A stretch of 64,000 bases of DNA from Petrimonas sp. IBARAKI (GCA_002356435.2 AP018040.2:1674001-1738000); one strand, 5' to 3'. Numbered from the stretch's first letter, positions 25,326-35,904 are shown. Notes: generated by a model from the sequence alone, not told the origin. Program-made: numbers and translations.

Positions 25326-26135
25326 TTATGGTATGTTTAGCTCTCTTAATCTTCGTTCCGAGACAGGAAAGACCACCGGTTTTCCCGATACGGGATTTAT
25401 TTTTACAACCACAACGGTATCGTAAACATGCTCGATGTTCTCGTATGTAAGAACGTTTTCGGGACTCCCTTTCCTGTGGATTCTACCGTTTTTCATCATG
25501 ATGAGGTAATCGCAGTATTCGGCAGCCAATGTTAAATCATGCACAATCATGATCACGGATAATTTCAGCTCATCGTTAAGTTTTTGCATCAGGTTCATGA
25601 ACTTCACCTGGTGGGTGATGTCGAGGTGCGACGTGGGTTCATCCAGCAGTAAAAGCGCCGGATTCTGGCAGAGTGCCGAAGCAATGCTTGCCATTTGTTG
25701 TTCTCCTCCGCTCAGTTCAGCCATGGATTTGTCGCGAAGCCGGTACGTATTGGTCAACTGCATGTAGTGATGTGCAATATCTATATCTTCGGCCTTGTCG
25801 AAAAACTGAAACGGTTTCCTGTAGGGCATTCTTCCCATCAATACGTATTCTTCGACCGTGATGTGGGTTGTTTCCGTAAATTGCGATACAATAGCGATTT
25901 TCTGTGCTTTTTCGCGGAGCGTCAACAGCGATAAATCCCTGTCTTCGAACAGAACAGATCCGGAGCGTACGGGAAGGTCGCCGGAGATACCGCGGAAAAG
26001 TGTGGTTTTCCCCGATCCGTTAGGGCCAATGATGCCGGTAAAGGTGCCTTCAATTAAAGAAAAGCTGATACCGTTTATAGAAAAGCCGTTCTTGTAACCA
26101 CACGAAAAATTATTTAATGTGAGTAATTTTTTCAT
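25326..26135 (-). CDS. btuD: ABC transporter ATP-binding protein, BtuD-like
   Basis: This 269-aa ATPase powers corrinoid (or, in related systems, haem/siderophore) import. Walker A is GPNGSGKTTLF (about 36-46), the signature AELSGGEQQM, Walker B ALLLLDEPTSHLD, with the switch histidine in IMIVHDLTLA. Start overlaps the permease stop by 4 bases. The family includes FecE/FhuC/BtuD; the cobalamin context settles the assignment. Confidence 0.9.
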   Translation of the reverse strand: MKKLLTLNNFSCGYKNGFSINGISFSLIEGTFTGIIGPNGSGKTTLFRGISGDLPVRSGSVLFEDRDLSLLTLREKAQKIAIVSQFTETTHITVEEYVLMGRMPYRKPFQFFDKAEDIDIAHHYMQLTNTYRLRDKSMAELSGGEQQMASIASALCQNPALLLLDEPTSHLDITHQVKFMNLMQKLNDELKLSVIMIVHDLTLAAEYCDYLIMMKNGRIHRKGSPENVLTYENIEHVYDTVVVVKINPVSGKPVVFPVSERRLRELNIP

Positions 26136-27145
26136 ATTCGCAGCAGTTTAGAGCGTTTTTGAGAACGGCTTAGTAAGATAATAAAAACTACTCCACCCAC
26201 AATTCCTGTAATTACGCCGATAGGTAATTCGTTAGGAGAAATGATGGTCCGGGCAATAATATCACACAATATTAAAAAAATACTTCCGCTTAAAAAAGAG
26301 GAAACCAGCATAATGCGATAATCCGAACCTACAAACAGGCGGACAATGTGAGGAATAACCAATCCAACAAATCCAATAACTCCTCCAACGGCGATACAGG
26401 CACCGGTGAGGACAGAGGTAATAACAAATAAAATACGAATAGTGGCATTGGAATTAATGCCTAAATGGCGGGCTTTTTCCTCCCCCAGGCGTAGCGCATT
26501 GAGTGGCATCACAAACAGATAAGAAATAAGCAGGCAAACGATTGACAAGACAACCATGGCTCCGATCATGGCGGTATTGGATTCGTTGAGCGATCCCATA
26601 ATCCAGAAGACAATGCCGTGGATGTTTTCTGTCGCTGTGATGGACATTAAAAACATCATCAACGAGGACGAGATAAAACTGATCATTACACCGATAAGGA
26701 GCATCCTGTTCACACTCAGTGCACCCTTTTTCAAACTTAATGTATAAACCAGAAATATGGTTGTAAATGCACCGATAAATCCGGCAAGCGGCAAAAGTAG
26801 GATGTTAAGCAAGTGTAATCCTGCCACGATGGCAAACGTAACACCCAGGGATGCTCCCCCCGATATGCCCAGTGTGTAGGGCTCCACCAGGGGATTGCGG
26901 TAAATTCCTTGTAATATGGCGCCGGCCAGGCTCAGGCTCCCGCCTATGGCAAAGCCAAGCAATGTGCGCGGAAAACGAATGTAAAACAACACGCCGTACT
27001 CCATGCTCTCCTTATCGGCGAGAATTTGCGGAATTTTTTTATAGGGTATGGGGATTTCGCCAATGCTTAGCGATAGAATTATGACAACAGATAATGCTAC
27101 CAAAAGCAAAAGAACGTAGATGAGCCAAATGAGTTTTTTAGACAT
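26132..27145 (-). CDS. btuC: FecCD-family permease, BtuC-like
   Basis: The 337-aa membrane protein has about ten helices with FecCD marks: YIRFPRTLLGFAIGGSLSLAGAILQ, YTLGISGGASLGVTFAI, GVIGFVGLVIPHIVRLFVG and NELPIGVITGIVGGVVFIILL. It forms the homodimeric channel of a B12-type importer with BtuD. It follows cobO by 27 bases. Confidence 0.92.
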   Translation of the reverse strand: MSKKLIWLIYVLLLLVALSVVIILSLSIGEIPIPYKKIPQILADKESMEYGVLFYIRFPRTLLGFAIGGSLSLAGAILQGIYRNPLVEPYTLGISGGASLGVTFAIVAGLHLLNILLLPLAGFIGAFTTIFLVYTLSLKKGALSVNRMLLIGVMISFISSSLMMFLMSITATENIHGIVFWIMGSLNESNTAMIGAMVVLSIVCLLISYLFVMPLNALRLGEEKARHLGINSNATIRILFVITSVLTGACIAVGGVIGFVGLVIPHIVRLFVGSDYRIMLVSSFLSGSIFLILCDIIARTIISPNELPIGVITGIVGGVVFIILLSRSQKRSKLLRI

Positions 27146-27172
27146 ATTCTTGCTATTACAATTCTCAAATCA

Positions 27173-27703
27173 TCAATACTCTATTCCTTCGCGGCTAAAA
27201 ACGCCTTTATCGTAGGGATGTTTTATTTTCCGGATGAAACTCACGTAATCGGCCAGATCCATAACATTCGGAGTGGCTCCTCTTCCCGTTAGGATGAGTT
27301 CCGTATGAGGAGGCTTGTTTTTTATAAAATCAATTAAGGTGTTTTCTTCCAGGTAATTATCCCTGACGGAGATAAGTATTTCGTCGAGAATAAGCATGTC
27401 TGTCTGATCGTTTTTCAGCATCCGGTTAAGGGTGTCGATTGCTTCGGAAACCTCGCGCTTGATTGCGTTTTCGTCAATACTTTTATCCAGGTGCGGATGT
27501 CCTTTTGCAAAGGTGAATACCTGAGCGCCAAGCTTCTTCAGGCAATCAATTTCGGTATATCCATATTTTTCAGGCTTTTTGTGAAAAGAGCAGTAAATCA
27601 CCTTTAATCCGCTTCCCAATGCACGTATGGCCAATCCTACCGATGCCGTTGTTTTTCCTTTTCCGTCACCGGTATAAATATGTATAAGTCCTAAGTTATT
27701 CAC
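27173..27703 (-). CDS. cobO: Cob(I)alamin/cob(I)yrinate adenosyltransferase CobO
   Basis: The 176-aa enzyme adds the adenosyl group to a reduced corrinoid using ATP. The P-loop GDGKGKTTASVG comes right after the start, and LDEILISVRDNYL and ILTGRGATPNVMDLADYVS are family signatures. The GTG at 27703 is chosen because it lies 11 bases after the btuF stop and starts directly before IHIYTGDGKGKT; the longer frame to 27781 would overlap btuF by 67 bases with unrelated sequence. Confidence 0.92.
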   Translation of the reverse strand: MNNLGLIHIYTGDGKGKTTASVGLAIRALGSGLKVIYCSFHKKPEKYGYTEIDCLKKLGAQVFTFAKGHPHLDKSIDENAIKREVSEAIDTLNRMLKNDQTDMLILDEILISVRDNYLEENTLIDFIKNKPPHTELILTGRGATPNVMDLADYVSFIRKIKHPYDKGVFSREGIEY

Positions 27704-27714
27704 AGTCTGAAGTT

Positions 27715-28530
27715 TTATTTGTTTATTATTTTTTCCAAGACTTCCATTGTTTGTACAAAAGTAATGGGAGTCGGTTGACAAGCAATGTCCGACTCAATAA
27801 TGTGTATCTGTTTTTTTCTTGATGCTGTCAGTTGGGAGTACCTGCTCCAGGTGTCTTTTTCTTCTTTTCCTACGATGCCCATGGTGACTATAAAAATATA
27901 GTCGGGATTTTGGGCTATTACAAATTCACGGCTTACCGAGCCCCGTTTCAAGGTTTTTGCTATATTTTCCGCTCCTAAAAAATTCATGTAATCATCCATA
28001 AAAGTATTGGGCAACACCGAGAATAGAGGATTAGCGCCTATTTGAAAAAACATTCGGGGCTTTTTTCCCCATCTTATTCCGGATGAGATGTTTTTTATTT
28101 TTTGCTCGCTTTCGAGCACTATCTGGCGGGCTCTTTCCTCTTTTCCTATAAGTTTACCTAGACGAATAAACTGGCCGCAGATTTCTTGAAACGATTTAGG
28201 TGACTGGAAAACCTCTACTTTTATTCCAAATTTTCTCAACGTTTCAATGTCTTGAAGATCAGTAAATCCCGAAACCAATACTAAATCGGCCTTCAAGGCA
28301 ATGACTTTTTCGAGATTGGCCTTTACTGCAGAAGCCACAATCTCTTTTTTATCTTCTTTGGCCGCCATGCAGTAGCTGGTACAGCCTACAAGATTGTCTT
28401 GGGCATCCAGGTAATAAAGGCTCTGCGTGAGAGAGGGAGCAAGCGATACTATTCTTTTATACGGGGTTTGGGCAAAAGAAACAACAACGTAAAAAAGGAG
28501 GAGCATGCCAGAAAAAAATCTTTTTCTCAT
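27715..28530 (-). CDS. btuF: Periplasmic corrinoid-binding protein, BtuF-like
   Basis: The 271-aa protein has a signal peptide (MRKRFFSGMLLLFYVVVSFA) and a class III periplasmic binding fold: RIVSLAPSLTQSLYYLDAQDNLVGCTSYC, a strand ADLVLVSGFTDLQDIETLRK, a long linking helix and a second lobe with FLGAENIAKTLKRG. The layout is that of BtuF, and it is flanked by DUF71 and cobO. No lipobox is seen, so it is probably soluble in the periplasm. ATG 28530 is chosen for the signal peptide. Confidence 0.88.
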   Translation of the reverse strand: MRKRFFSGMLLLFYVVVSFAQTPYKRIVSLAPSLTQSLYYLDAQDNLVGCTSYCMAAKEDKKEIVASAVKANLEKVIALKADLVLVSGFTDLQDIETLRKFGIKVEVFQSPKSFQEICGQFIRLGKLIGKEERARQIVLESEQKIKNISSGIRWGKKPRMFFQIGANPLFSVLPNTFMDDYMNFLGAENIAKTLKRGSVSREFVIAQNPDYIFIVTMGIVGKEEKDTWSRYSQLTASRKKQIHIIESDIACQPTPITFVQTMEVLEKIINK

Positions 28531-28541
28531 ATCTGTTATCT

Positions 28542-29189
28542 TTACTTGATGTCTAAAAACCAATGTTTATCGTCTTCGGTTATATCTCCTTTCTCAAAAA
28601 GAACCGGTGCTGCAAAGAGAGGTCCGTCAAAGACAAATGTGTGATATTCTCCGTTTTCCCCACAAGGATCGGTGGCGGGAAATGTATGTATGTCGGTTAA
28701 GAAATCGTTGTCGATCAATCTGCCCAGAAACGATTTAGGTAATTTTTCTTTTCTTACGGATACGACGATGGTTTTAAATCTTTCCGTAATAAATTGTTCC
28801 ATAAGGCCGGAAGTGCTTTTGCCCCAAAGCGGGAAAACGGCAGAGACGCCTGCTTCGCCACAAACGCGCTCAATCCATGTACGATGCTCTTGCAGGTAGA
28901 TATCCCCAAAAACGCCAGCATCTACACCTTCTGATTTTAAACGGGCAATGGCTTCTTTCATGTTTTTTTCGTAATTGCCTCTTGATGTGTTTTTTTGTAG
29001 TAAAGGAATGTTGAGCCGGGCTGCCTGTTTGCGAATCATAGCGCTGCTTATTCCGTGAGAATGCGGTTGACCGTTTCCTTCGCCGGACATATTTAATAAA
29101 CAAACTGCCTGGTTTTCGGGATTTTTCAAAAAATGATACAGCGCATGCATGCAATCTTTGCCGCTGCTCCAGGAAACAAATGCTTTCAT
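28542..29189 (-). CDS. DUF71/Dph6-like ATP pyrophosphatase
   Basis: This 215-aa PP-loop protein begins KAFVSWSSGKDCMHAL, where SSGKD is the PP-loop. It continues with the DUF71 marks GVFGDIYLQEHRTWIERVC and PLWGKSTSGLMEQFI, and a final FDGPLF segment. Eukaryotic and archaeal relatives make diphthamide amide (Dph6). Bacteria have no diphthamide, and comparative genomics has predicted that one bacterial branch acts in B12 salvage. Its place 11 bases upstream of btuF fits that branch. The reaction is unknown; amidation of a corrinoid side chain is a guess. Confidence 0.85.
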   Translation of the reverse strand: MKAFVSWSSGKDCMHALYHFLKNPENQAVCLLNMSGEGNGQPHSHGISSAMIRKQAARLNIPLLQKNTSRGNYEKNMKEAIARLKSEGVDAGVFGDIYLQEHRTWIERVCGEAGVSAVFPLWGKSTSGLMEQFITERFKTIVVSVRKEKLPKSFLGRLIDNDFLTDIHTFPATDPCGENGEYHTFVFDGPLFAAPVLFEKGDITEDDKHWFLDIK

Positions 29190-29205
29190 TTTCTTTTTTA
29201 AAATA

Positions 29206-29213
29206 CAAAGGTA
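29206..29213 (-). promoter_or_regulatory. -7 element (TACCTTTG) of the B12 transport operon
   Basis: An exact TAnnTTTG octamer is 16 bases before the ATG at 29189, so the leader is only about 10 bases. There is no space for a riboswitch in it. No -33 element is clear. Confidence 0.5.
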
Positions 29214-29398
29214 CAAAATATCAATTATTTTCTGCAGGTATCCTTGAAGGTTGTAGAATTGGTTGTGGTTTTAACCCGAGATGACAATCGTAAAAGAATG
29301 TAATTTTACGATATGAAATGTTTTCTAAAAAGACAGCGAATATGAAAATTTGTCAGTTTGAAAAGTTATTTTATCAAAAAATTGACATGCATTTTTTT

Positions 29399-29414
29399 TG
29401 GCACAGAATTCGCA
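29399..29414 (+). promoter_or_regulatory. Sigma-54-like promoter upstream of groES
   Basis: TGGCAC (29399-29404), five bases, then TCGCA (29410-29414). The invariant GG and GC dinucleotides (29400-29401 and 29412-29413) are separated by exactly 10 bp, as in RpoN promoters. The one deviation is C for T in the -12 block. Transcription would start near 29425, about 59 bases before the groES ATG. No TAnnTTTG element competes here. Confidence 0.55.
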
Positions 29415-29483
29415 TAGAGTCTTGTGTCTGACGACAAATTATTAGAACTAACATCATATAATTTATTTAAATTTTGTATCAAT

Positions 29484-29756
29484 ATGAGTATTAAACCATT
29501 AGCAGACAGGGTGCTGGTAAAACCGGCAGCTGCAGAAGAAAAAACAGTAGGTGGAATCATCATTCCAGACACAGCAAAAGAAAAACCGTTGAAAGGTGAA
29601 GTTATTTCAACAGGAAATGGAACAAAAGACGAAGAGATGGTCGTGAAAGCCGGTGACAACGTCTTGTATGGCAAGTACGCCGGTACGGAGATTGAACTTG
29701 ATGGTGAAAAGTATTTGATTATGCGTCAATCGGACATTCTGGCAATCCTTTCTTAA
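29484..29756 (+). CDS. groES: Co-chaperonin GroES
   Basis: This 90-aa chaperonin-10 caps the GroEL ring. Marks are [26 protein letters not shown], where the mobile loop is the segment around [14 protein letters not shown], and the barrel end [16 protein letters not shown] 29484 gives the normal length. The next gene groEL begins 79 bases later. Confidence 0.98.
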   Translation: MSIKPLADRVLVKPAAAEEKTVGGIIIPDTAKEKPLKGEVISTGNGTKDEEMVVKAGDNVLYGKYAGTEIELDGEKYLIMRQSDILAILS

Positions 29757-29775
29757 AAGGTAGTAATGAGTAATG

Positions 29776-29802
29776 GACTCAAGACTGTAACGGTCTGAAG
29801 TC
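29776..29802 (+). other. Imperfect hairpin between groES and groEL
   Basis: GACTCAAGAC (29776-29785) and GTCTGAAGTC (29793-29802) pair as 4 + 4 bp around a two-base internal mismatch, with a 7-base loop. It has no U tract and is not CIRCE. It may influence mRNA stability or the groES/groEL ratio. Confidence 0.25.
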
Positions 29803-29820
29803 AAAAATCTAAACATCTAA

Positions 29821-31470
<1,650 letters not shown>

Positions 31471-31520
31471 TTTAATTTTAATGCATGATTTACTCTCACA
31501 TTGAAAAATAAAGAAAGAAA

Positions 31521-31549
31521 AGCGCGCGGCCACATGGTCGCGCGTTTTT
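31521..31549 (+). terminator. Intrinsic terminator of groESL
   Basis: CGCGCGGCC (31523-31531), loop ACAT, GGTCGCGCG (31536-31544), then TTTTT: a 9-bp GC-rich stem with one G-U pair and a U tract. The next 280 bases to the Oar-like receptor hold only its -7 element. Confidence 0.9.
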
Positions 31550-31780
31550 GTTGGTTGCTTGTCGGAATTTTATTTTTAACATAAAATAGCCGCAACATGT
31601 GTTAAGTTCGATAATATTTGTTTGTTGTTTTAAATCCTCAAGTGGTTTCTTTTTGATTGTTTTATGACTATCTTACTTACATATTTATTGAAAAGTTACC
31701 GATGCAATCGATTGAAATTTAAAATATTGTATAACTAAAAAATGTAACAAAAACGTAATGTTTTTCACATTAAATTTTTG

Positions 31781-31788
31781 TAATTTTG
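31781..31788 (+). promoter_or_regulatory. -7 element (TAATTTTG) of the Oar-like receptor gene
   Basis: An exact TAnnTTTG octamer lies 45 bases before the ATG. A clear -33 TTTG at 19-21 bp is lacking. Confidence 0.4.
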
Positions 31789-31833
31789 TACAGATTTTTT
31801 AATAAATAATCCAAAAACATTAAAAATTGATTT

Positions 31834-34800
31834 ATGATTAAGAAGATGAAGTTTTTAACAGTGGTATTTTTCTTGCTGCTCGCCACTGTAGTGAACGCCC
31901 AGATGACCACTTCAAGTATGAGCGGCCGTGTCACCGACAATGAGGGGGCTGTTATCGGGGCGACAGTGGTTGCCACACATACTCCTTCGGGAACCACGTA
32001 TGGGACTGTCACTAACGTAGATGGACGTTTTAGTTTAAACGGTATGCGAGTGGGTGGACCGTATAAAGTGGAAGTTTCTTATGTGGGTATGAATACAATA
32101 GAATTGGAAGGAATTCAATTGCAGCTTGGAGAAACTTATCCGGTCAACGTTGAAATGTCTGAAAGTTCAGAAGTTCTTAATGAAATACTCGTTACAGCAC
32201 AAAGAACTAAATTTACAACAGAGAAAACAGGTGCCACAACCAATATCAATACGGATCAAATTACGCTGATGCCTACTACCAGTAGAAACATTCAAGACAT
32301 TGCCCGACTTTCTCCGTATGCATCTTCTGGGATGGATTTTTCAGGTCGTGATGGACGTAACAGTAATTTTACCGTAGACGGCGCACGTTTGAACAACAAC
32401 TTCGGTTTGTCTGACAGATTACCTGGTGGTGGAAACCCAATTTCACTGGATGCTATTGAGGAAATGCAGGTTGTAATTGCCCCCTTTGATGTTCGTCAAT
32501 CTAACTTTATTGGTGGCGGTGTAAACGCTATTACCAAATCAGGAACAAATACTTACAGAGGTAGCGCTTATACCTATTTTTATAATCAAAACATGCGTGG
32601 AAACTCAATTGGTGATTTCACGCCGGAAGGCGATCGACCAGAAGAAGGAAAAACAATTTACGGAGCAACATTAGGAGGTCCGATAATCAAAGATAAACTG
32701 TTTTTCTTTGCTAACTTCGAAACAGAAAAAAGCCCTCAACAAATCACTAAATGGAGGGGTTCTCCAAATGGAGTCGCCAACGGTGATGAATTTATTTCCC
32801 ATGCACGCCAGTCTGATCTGGATGAATTTTCTCGTCTTTTAAAAGAACGTTATGGGTACGATACAGGATCATCAACCGATTTTCCAGGTGGTGTTTCCAA
32901 CCTTAAATTTCTGGGACGTATTGACTGGAACATTAACTCCACTCATAAACTGAGCTTGCGTTACAATTATACCAAAAATGACGACTGGGTTCCGACCAAC
33001 GGTAACTCAAGCGATACCGGCTACCGTTTAAATGGAACCGACAGGATTGGTGTTAATTCAATGGCTTTTATGAACTCTACCTATTCACAGGGAAGTATCG
33101 TTAAATCGTTTACTACTGAGTTAAATTCAAGGTTGTCAGACGCTATAAGTAACCAATTGTTACTGACGTATACCGATATCAATGATCAGCGAGGCAGTAA
33201 ATCTTCTCCGTTCCCGTTCTTTGATATAATGGATGGTGATGATGTGGTTGCTGCCGGTGAAGACCCAACAAACAACAAAAACTTTAAACCATATATGAGT
33301 GCTGGTTACGAGTTGTTTACCTGGAACAATGGTGTAAAGAATAATGTATTTAGTATTACAGACAACTTTACCTATTACCTGACATCGCACAAGTTGACTG
33401 CTGGGTTAAGTTACGAGTATCAGTCCGCTTTAAATTCTTATATGCGTAACGGAACGGGATACTACCGTTTCAAAAGTTTTTCCGATTTCAAAAATAATGC
33501 TGCTCCCGAAGCATTTGCCCTTACCTACGGGTATGACGGAGAATTGAACCCTGCCGGTAAAGTGACGTTTGGTCAGCTGGCTGCATATATTCAAGATGAG
33601 TGGAACGCACTTGATAATTTGAAGTTGACTTACGGAATCCGTATGGACAATACATTCTTCCTAAACGATATGTTGCGTAACAACGCTATTTATTCGCTTG
33701 ATTTCGGTGGTAAGAAAGTGGATACCGGAAAATGGCCTGATGCTAAGTTCCAATTCTCTCCCCGTGTAGGTTTCACCTGGGATGTTCTTAAAGACAAAGC
33801 ACTTGTCGTACGTGGTGGTACCGGGCTTTTTACGGGCCGTCTTCCTCTGGTGTTCTTCACCAACATGCCCCAAAATTCCGGTATGATTCAAGGTGCAAGC
33901 AATCAGATTTATACGACTTATGACAAAAACACCGGTGCTGCAACGGGCCGTAATCCTTTACTGGATCAAATGTATGTGGACGGTAAGTTAATGACGGACG
34001 TAAACCAAATGATTGAAAAATTGGGTTTAAAAAAGACTATTACCCAAGAAGAAGGCACACTGCAAAGTAACATGGCTGGAGTGGATAACAATTTTAAAAT
34101 GCCTCAGGTCTGGAAAAGTTCTTTGGCTGTAGATTATCAAATACCGGTTTCATTTCCGTTATCGGTAACTGTTGAAGGAATGTTTACCAAATACATCAAC
34201 GATATCCGCTTACTTAATTATAACATCAAAGATCAAACTCAAGCTAATGGGTATACTCAATTTGAAGGTCCGGACAAACGGTTTATTTACCCTTCAAACT
34301 ATAACTATTATAGAAACCATGCAAGCTACGATGCAGACCACAAAAAAAATGTGGGTGTGCTAGGTGTGCTGACTAACACAAGTGAAGGGTATGGGTATAC
34401 TGGAAACATTACTATCAATGCAGAACCTGTCAGAAATTTGAATTTAATGGCAGCTTATACCCATACAGCTTCTTACGAAGTAAGTGGTATGCCGGGCTCA
34501 AACGCTACTTCTGCATGGCAGGGTTTACCTACCGTAAACGGGCCAAACTTTAACGGTGCACAATGGTCACAATACGTTTCTCCTCATCGTATTATTGCTT
34601 CTTTGAACTACAGGATCAATTACCTGGGTGGATGGACTTCATCTGAATTTGGTGTTTTCTATCAGGCATATTCGCCATATCGCTACAGCTATACATACTC
34701 TAACGATATGAACGGTGATGCTATCAATCAGGATTTGATTTATATTCCTGCAACAAAAGATGAAATTCAATGGAAAACAGCTGAGGATGCTGACCGTTTT

Positions 34801-35217
34801 TGGGATTTTGTAGAAAAAGATTCTTATTTAAGCAAAAATAAAGGAAAATATGCAGATGCTTATGGCGCTTATGCTCCTATGGTTCATCGTTTCGATCTGC
34901 ATTTCGCTCAAAACTTCATTGTGAGAACAGGTAAAACGACAAATACGTTGCAAGTAAGTTTAGACATTATGAACTTTGCCAACTTGCTGAACAGCACTTG
35001 GGGAGTTAATAAGCAAATGATACCTGCAGCAAATAGGGGACAAATTCTGAAATTTGAAGGTGTAAACAAAGATGGAGTAGCCGGTAATGCTGATGACAAA
35101 GTGCCTTATTTCTCGTTCTTTAATGCTGAGAAAGTATCGGAAATTTATACAAGATACAACGACGTAAACTCTCAGACTTGGAGACTACAACTTGGATTAA
35201 GATATATTTTTAATTAA
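31834..35217 (+). CDS. Oar-like TonB-dependent receptor
   Basis: The 1127-aa outer-membrane protein has a signal peptide (KFLTVVFFLLLATVVNA), a carboxypeptidase-regulatory-like beta-sandwich (about 25-105, MSGRVTDNEGAVIGATVVAT), a TonB plug with ITLMPTTSRNIQDIARLSP and FTVDGARLNNNFGLSD, and a large barrel ending LQLGLRYIFN with the terminal aromatic. The layout is that of Oar-type receptors, which are not paired with SusD, and none is here. The substrate is unknown; peptides or proteins are possible. It is monocistronic: terminators lie on both sides. Confidence 0.93.
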   Translation: MIKKMKFLTVVFFLLLATVVNAQMTTSSMSGRVTDNEGAVIGATVVATHTPSGTTYGTVTNVDGRFSLNGMRVGGPYKVEVSYVGMNTIELEGIQLQLGETYPVNVEMSESSEVLNEILVTAQRTKFTTEKTGATTNINTDQITLMPTTSRNIQDIARLSPYASSGMDFSGRDGRNSNFTVDGARLNNNFGLSDRLPGGGNPISLDAIEEMQVVIAPFDVRQSNFIGGGVNAITKSGTNTYRGSAYTYFYNQNMRGNSIGDFTPEGDRPEEGKTIYGATLGGPIIKDKLFFFANFETEKSPQQITKWRGSPNGVANGDEFISHARQSDLDEFSRLLKERYGYDTGSSTDFPGGVSNLKFLGRIDWNINSTHKLSLRYNYTKNDDWVPTNGNSSDTGYRLNGTDRIGVNSMAFMNSTYSQGSIVKSFTTELNSRLSDAISNQLLLTYTDINDQRGSKSSPFPFFDIMDGDDVVAAGEDPTNNKNFKPYMSAGYELFTWNNGVKNNVFSITDNFTYYLTSHKLTAGLSYEYQSALNSYMRNGTGYYRFKSFSDFKNNAAPEAFALTYGYDGELNPAGKVTFGQLAAYIQDEWNALDNLKLTYGIRMDNTFFLNDMLRNNAIYSLDFGGKKVDTGKWPDAKFQFSPRVGFTWDVLKDKALVVRGGTGLFTGRLPLVFFTNMPQNSGMIQGASNQIYTTYDKNTGAATGRNPLLDQMYVDGKLMTDVNQMIEKLGLKKTITQEEGTLQSNMAGVDNNFKMPQVWKSSLAVDYQIPVSFPLSVTVEGMFTKYINDIRLLNYNIKDQTQANGYTQFEGPDKRFIYPSNYNYYRNHASYDADHKKNVGVLGVLTNTSEGYGYTGNITINAEPVRNLNLMAAYTHTASYEVSGMPGSNATSAWQGLPTVNGPNFNGAQWSQYVSPHRIIASLNYRINYLGGWTSSEFGVFYQAYSPYRYSYTYSNDMNGDAINQDLIYIPATKDEIQWKTAEDADRFWDFVEKDSYLSKNKGKYADAYGAYAPMVHRFDLHFAQNFIVRTGKTTNTLQVSLDIMNFANLLNSTWGVNKQMIPAANRGQILKFEGVNKDGVAGNADDKVPYFSFFNAEKVSEIYTRYNDVNSQTWRLQLGLRYIFN

Positions 35218-35237
35218 AAATAAAAAAACTTTTGCAT

Positions 35238-35273
35238 AAAATGCCTCACTAACTGAAAGTGAGGCATTTTTTT
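35238..35273 (+). terminator. Intrinsic terminator of the Oar-like receptor gene
   Basis: AAATGCCTCACT (to 35250), a 7-base loop, then AGTGAGGCATTTTTTT (35258-35273): an excellent stem with a U tract 20 bases after the stop. Confidence 0.93.
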
Positions 35274-35347
35274 GTGAACAACGTTGAACAAAGCTACTCG
35301 TAAATCGTTTAGAAAAGGTATTTATATTTAACTAAAACAAAAAAGCT

Positions 35348-35683
35348 ATGGGAAAATTTGTTATTACCACCAGAAAAAGTGGTGAGTTTCAGTTCAATCT
35401 TAAGGCCGGAAACGGACAGGTGATCTTATCGAGTGAGGGTTACTCTACCAAAACCGCGTGCTTGAACGGCGTGGAATCTGTAAAGAAGAATTCGCAAGAG
35501 GATGCCCGTTTTGAAAAAAACGTGGCAAAAAACGGTAAATTTTATTTTAACCTGAAAGCTTCCAACGGACAGGTTATTGGCAACAGTGAAATGTACGAGA
35601 CCGAAGCTTCGAGGGAAAACGGCATTAAATCGGTAAAAACCAACGCTCCCGATGCACAGGTCGACGACCAGACTGTTTCCTGA
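35348..35683 (+). CDS. DUF1508 (YegP-like) tandem-repeat protein
   Basis: The 111-aa protein is two copies of the short DUF1508 unit: FQFNLKAGNGQVILSSEGY and FYFNLKASNGQVIGNSEMY, each followed by a helix (NGVESVKKNS, NGIKSVKTNA). There is no signal peptide, so it is cytosolic. The function of the family is not firmly known; in some bacteria it is stress-associated. It stands alone between two terminators. Confidence 0.92.
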   Translation: MGKFVITTRKSGEFQFNLKAGNGQVILSSEGYSTKTACLNGVESVKKNSQEDARFEKNVAKNGKFYFNLKASNGQVIGNSEMYETEASRENGIKSVKTNAPDAQVDDQTVS

Positions 35684-35702
35684 GACTTTGCATCGTAAAT
35701 AG

Positions 35703-35746
35703 AATACTCCCCTAAACTATCTTCTGAATAGAGTAGGGGAGTATTT
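35703..35746 (+). terminator. Terminator after the YegP-like gene
   Basis: AATACTCCCCTA (35703-35714) and TAGGGGAGTATT (35734-35745) are perfect 12-bp arms around a 19-base loop, followed by TATTG. The tail is short, so efficiency is uncertain, but the symmetric arms could stop either strand. Confidence 0.7.
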
Positions 35747-35904
35747 ATTGTATTATGTGCTACTTGAATATGAAAAATGCATACAGTTCTTTTCAACCTG
35801 CTCACAAAGCGGTTTTTTCTTTTTGTAACCCACACCAACATCGCAAATATAGTTGATTTTTTGCAGAATGAAGCGAAAAGGATGATATCGCCAGTAGACG
35901 TTAA

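Noticed and set aside
27704-27781. Longer CobO start at 27781
   Set aside because: It would overlap btuF by 67 bases and adds sequence unlike CobO before the P-loop; GTG 27703 fits spacing.
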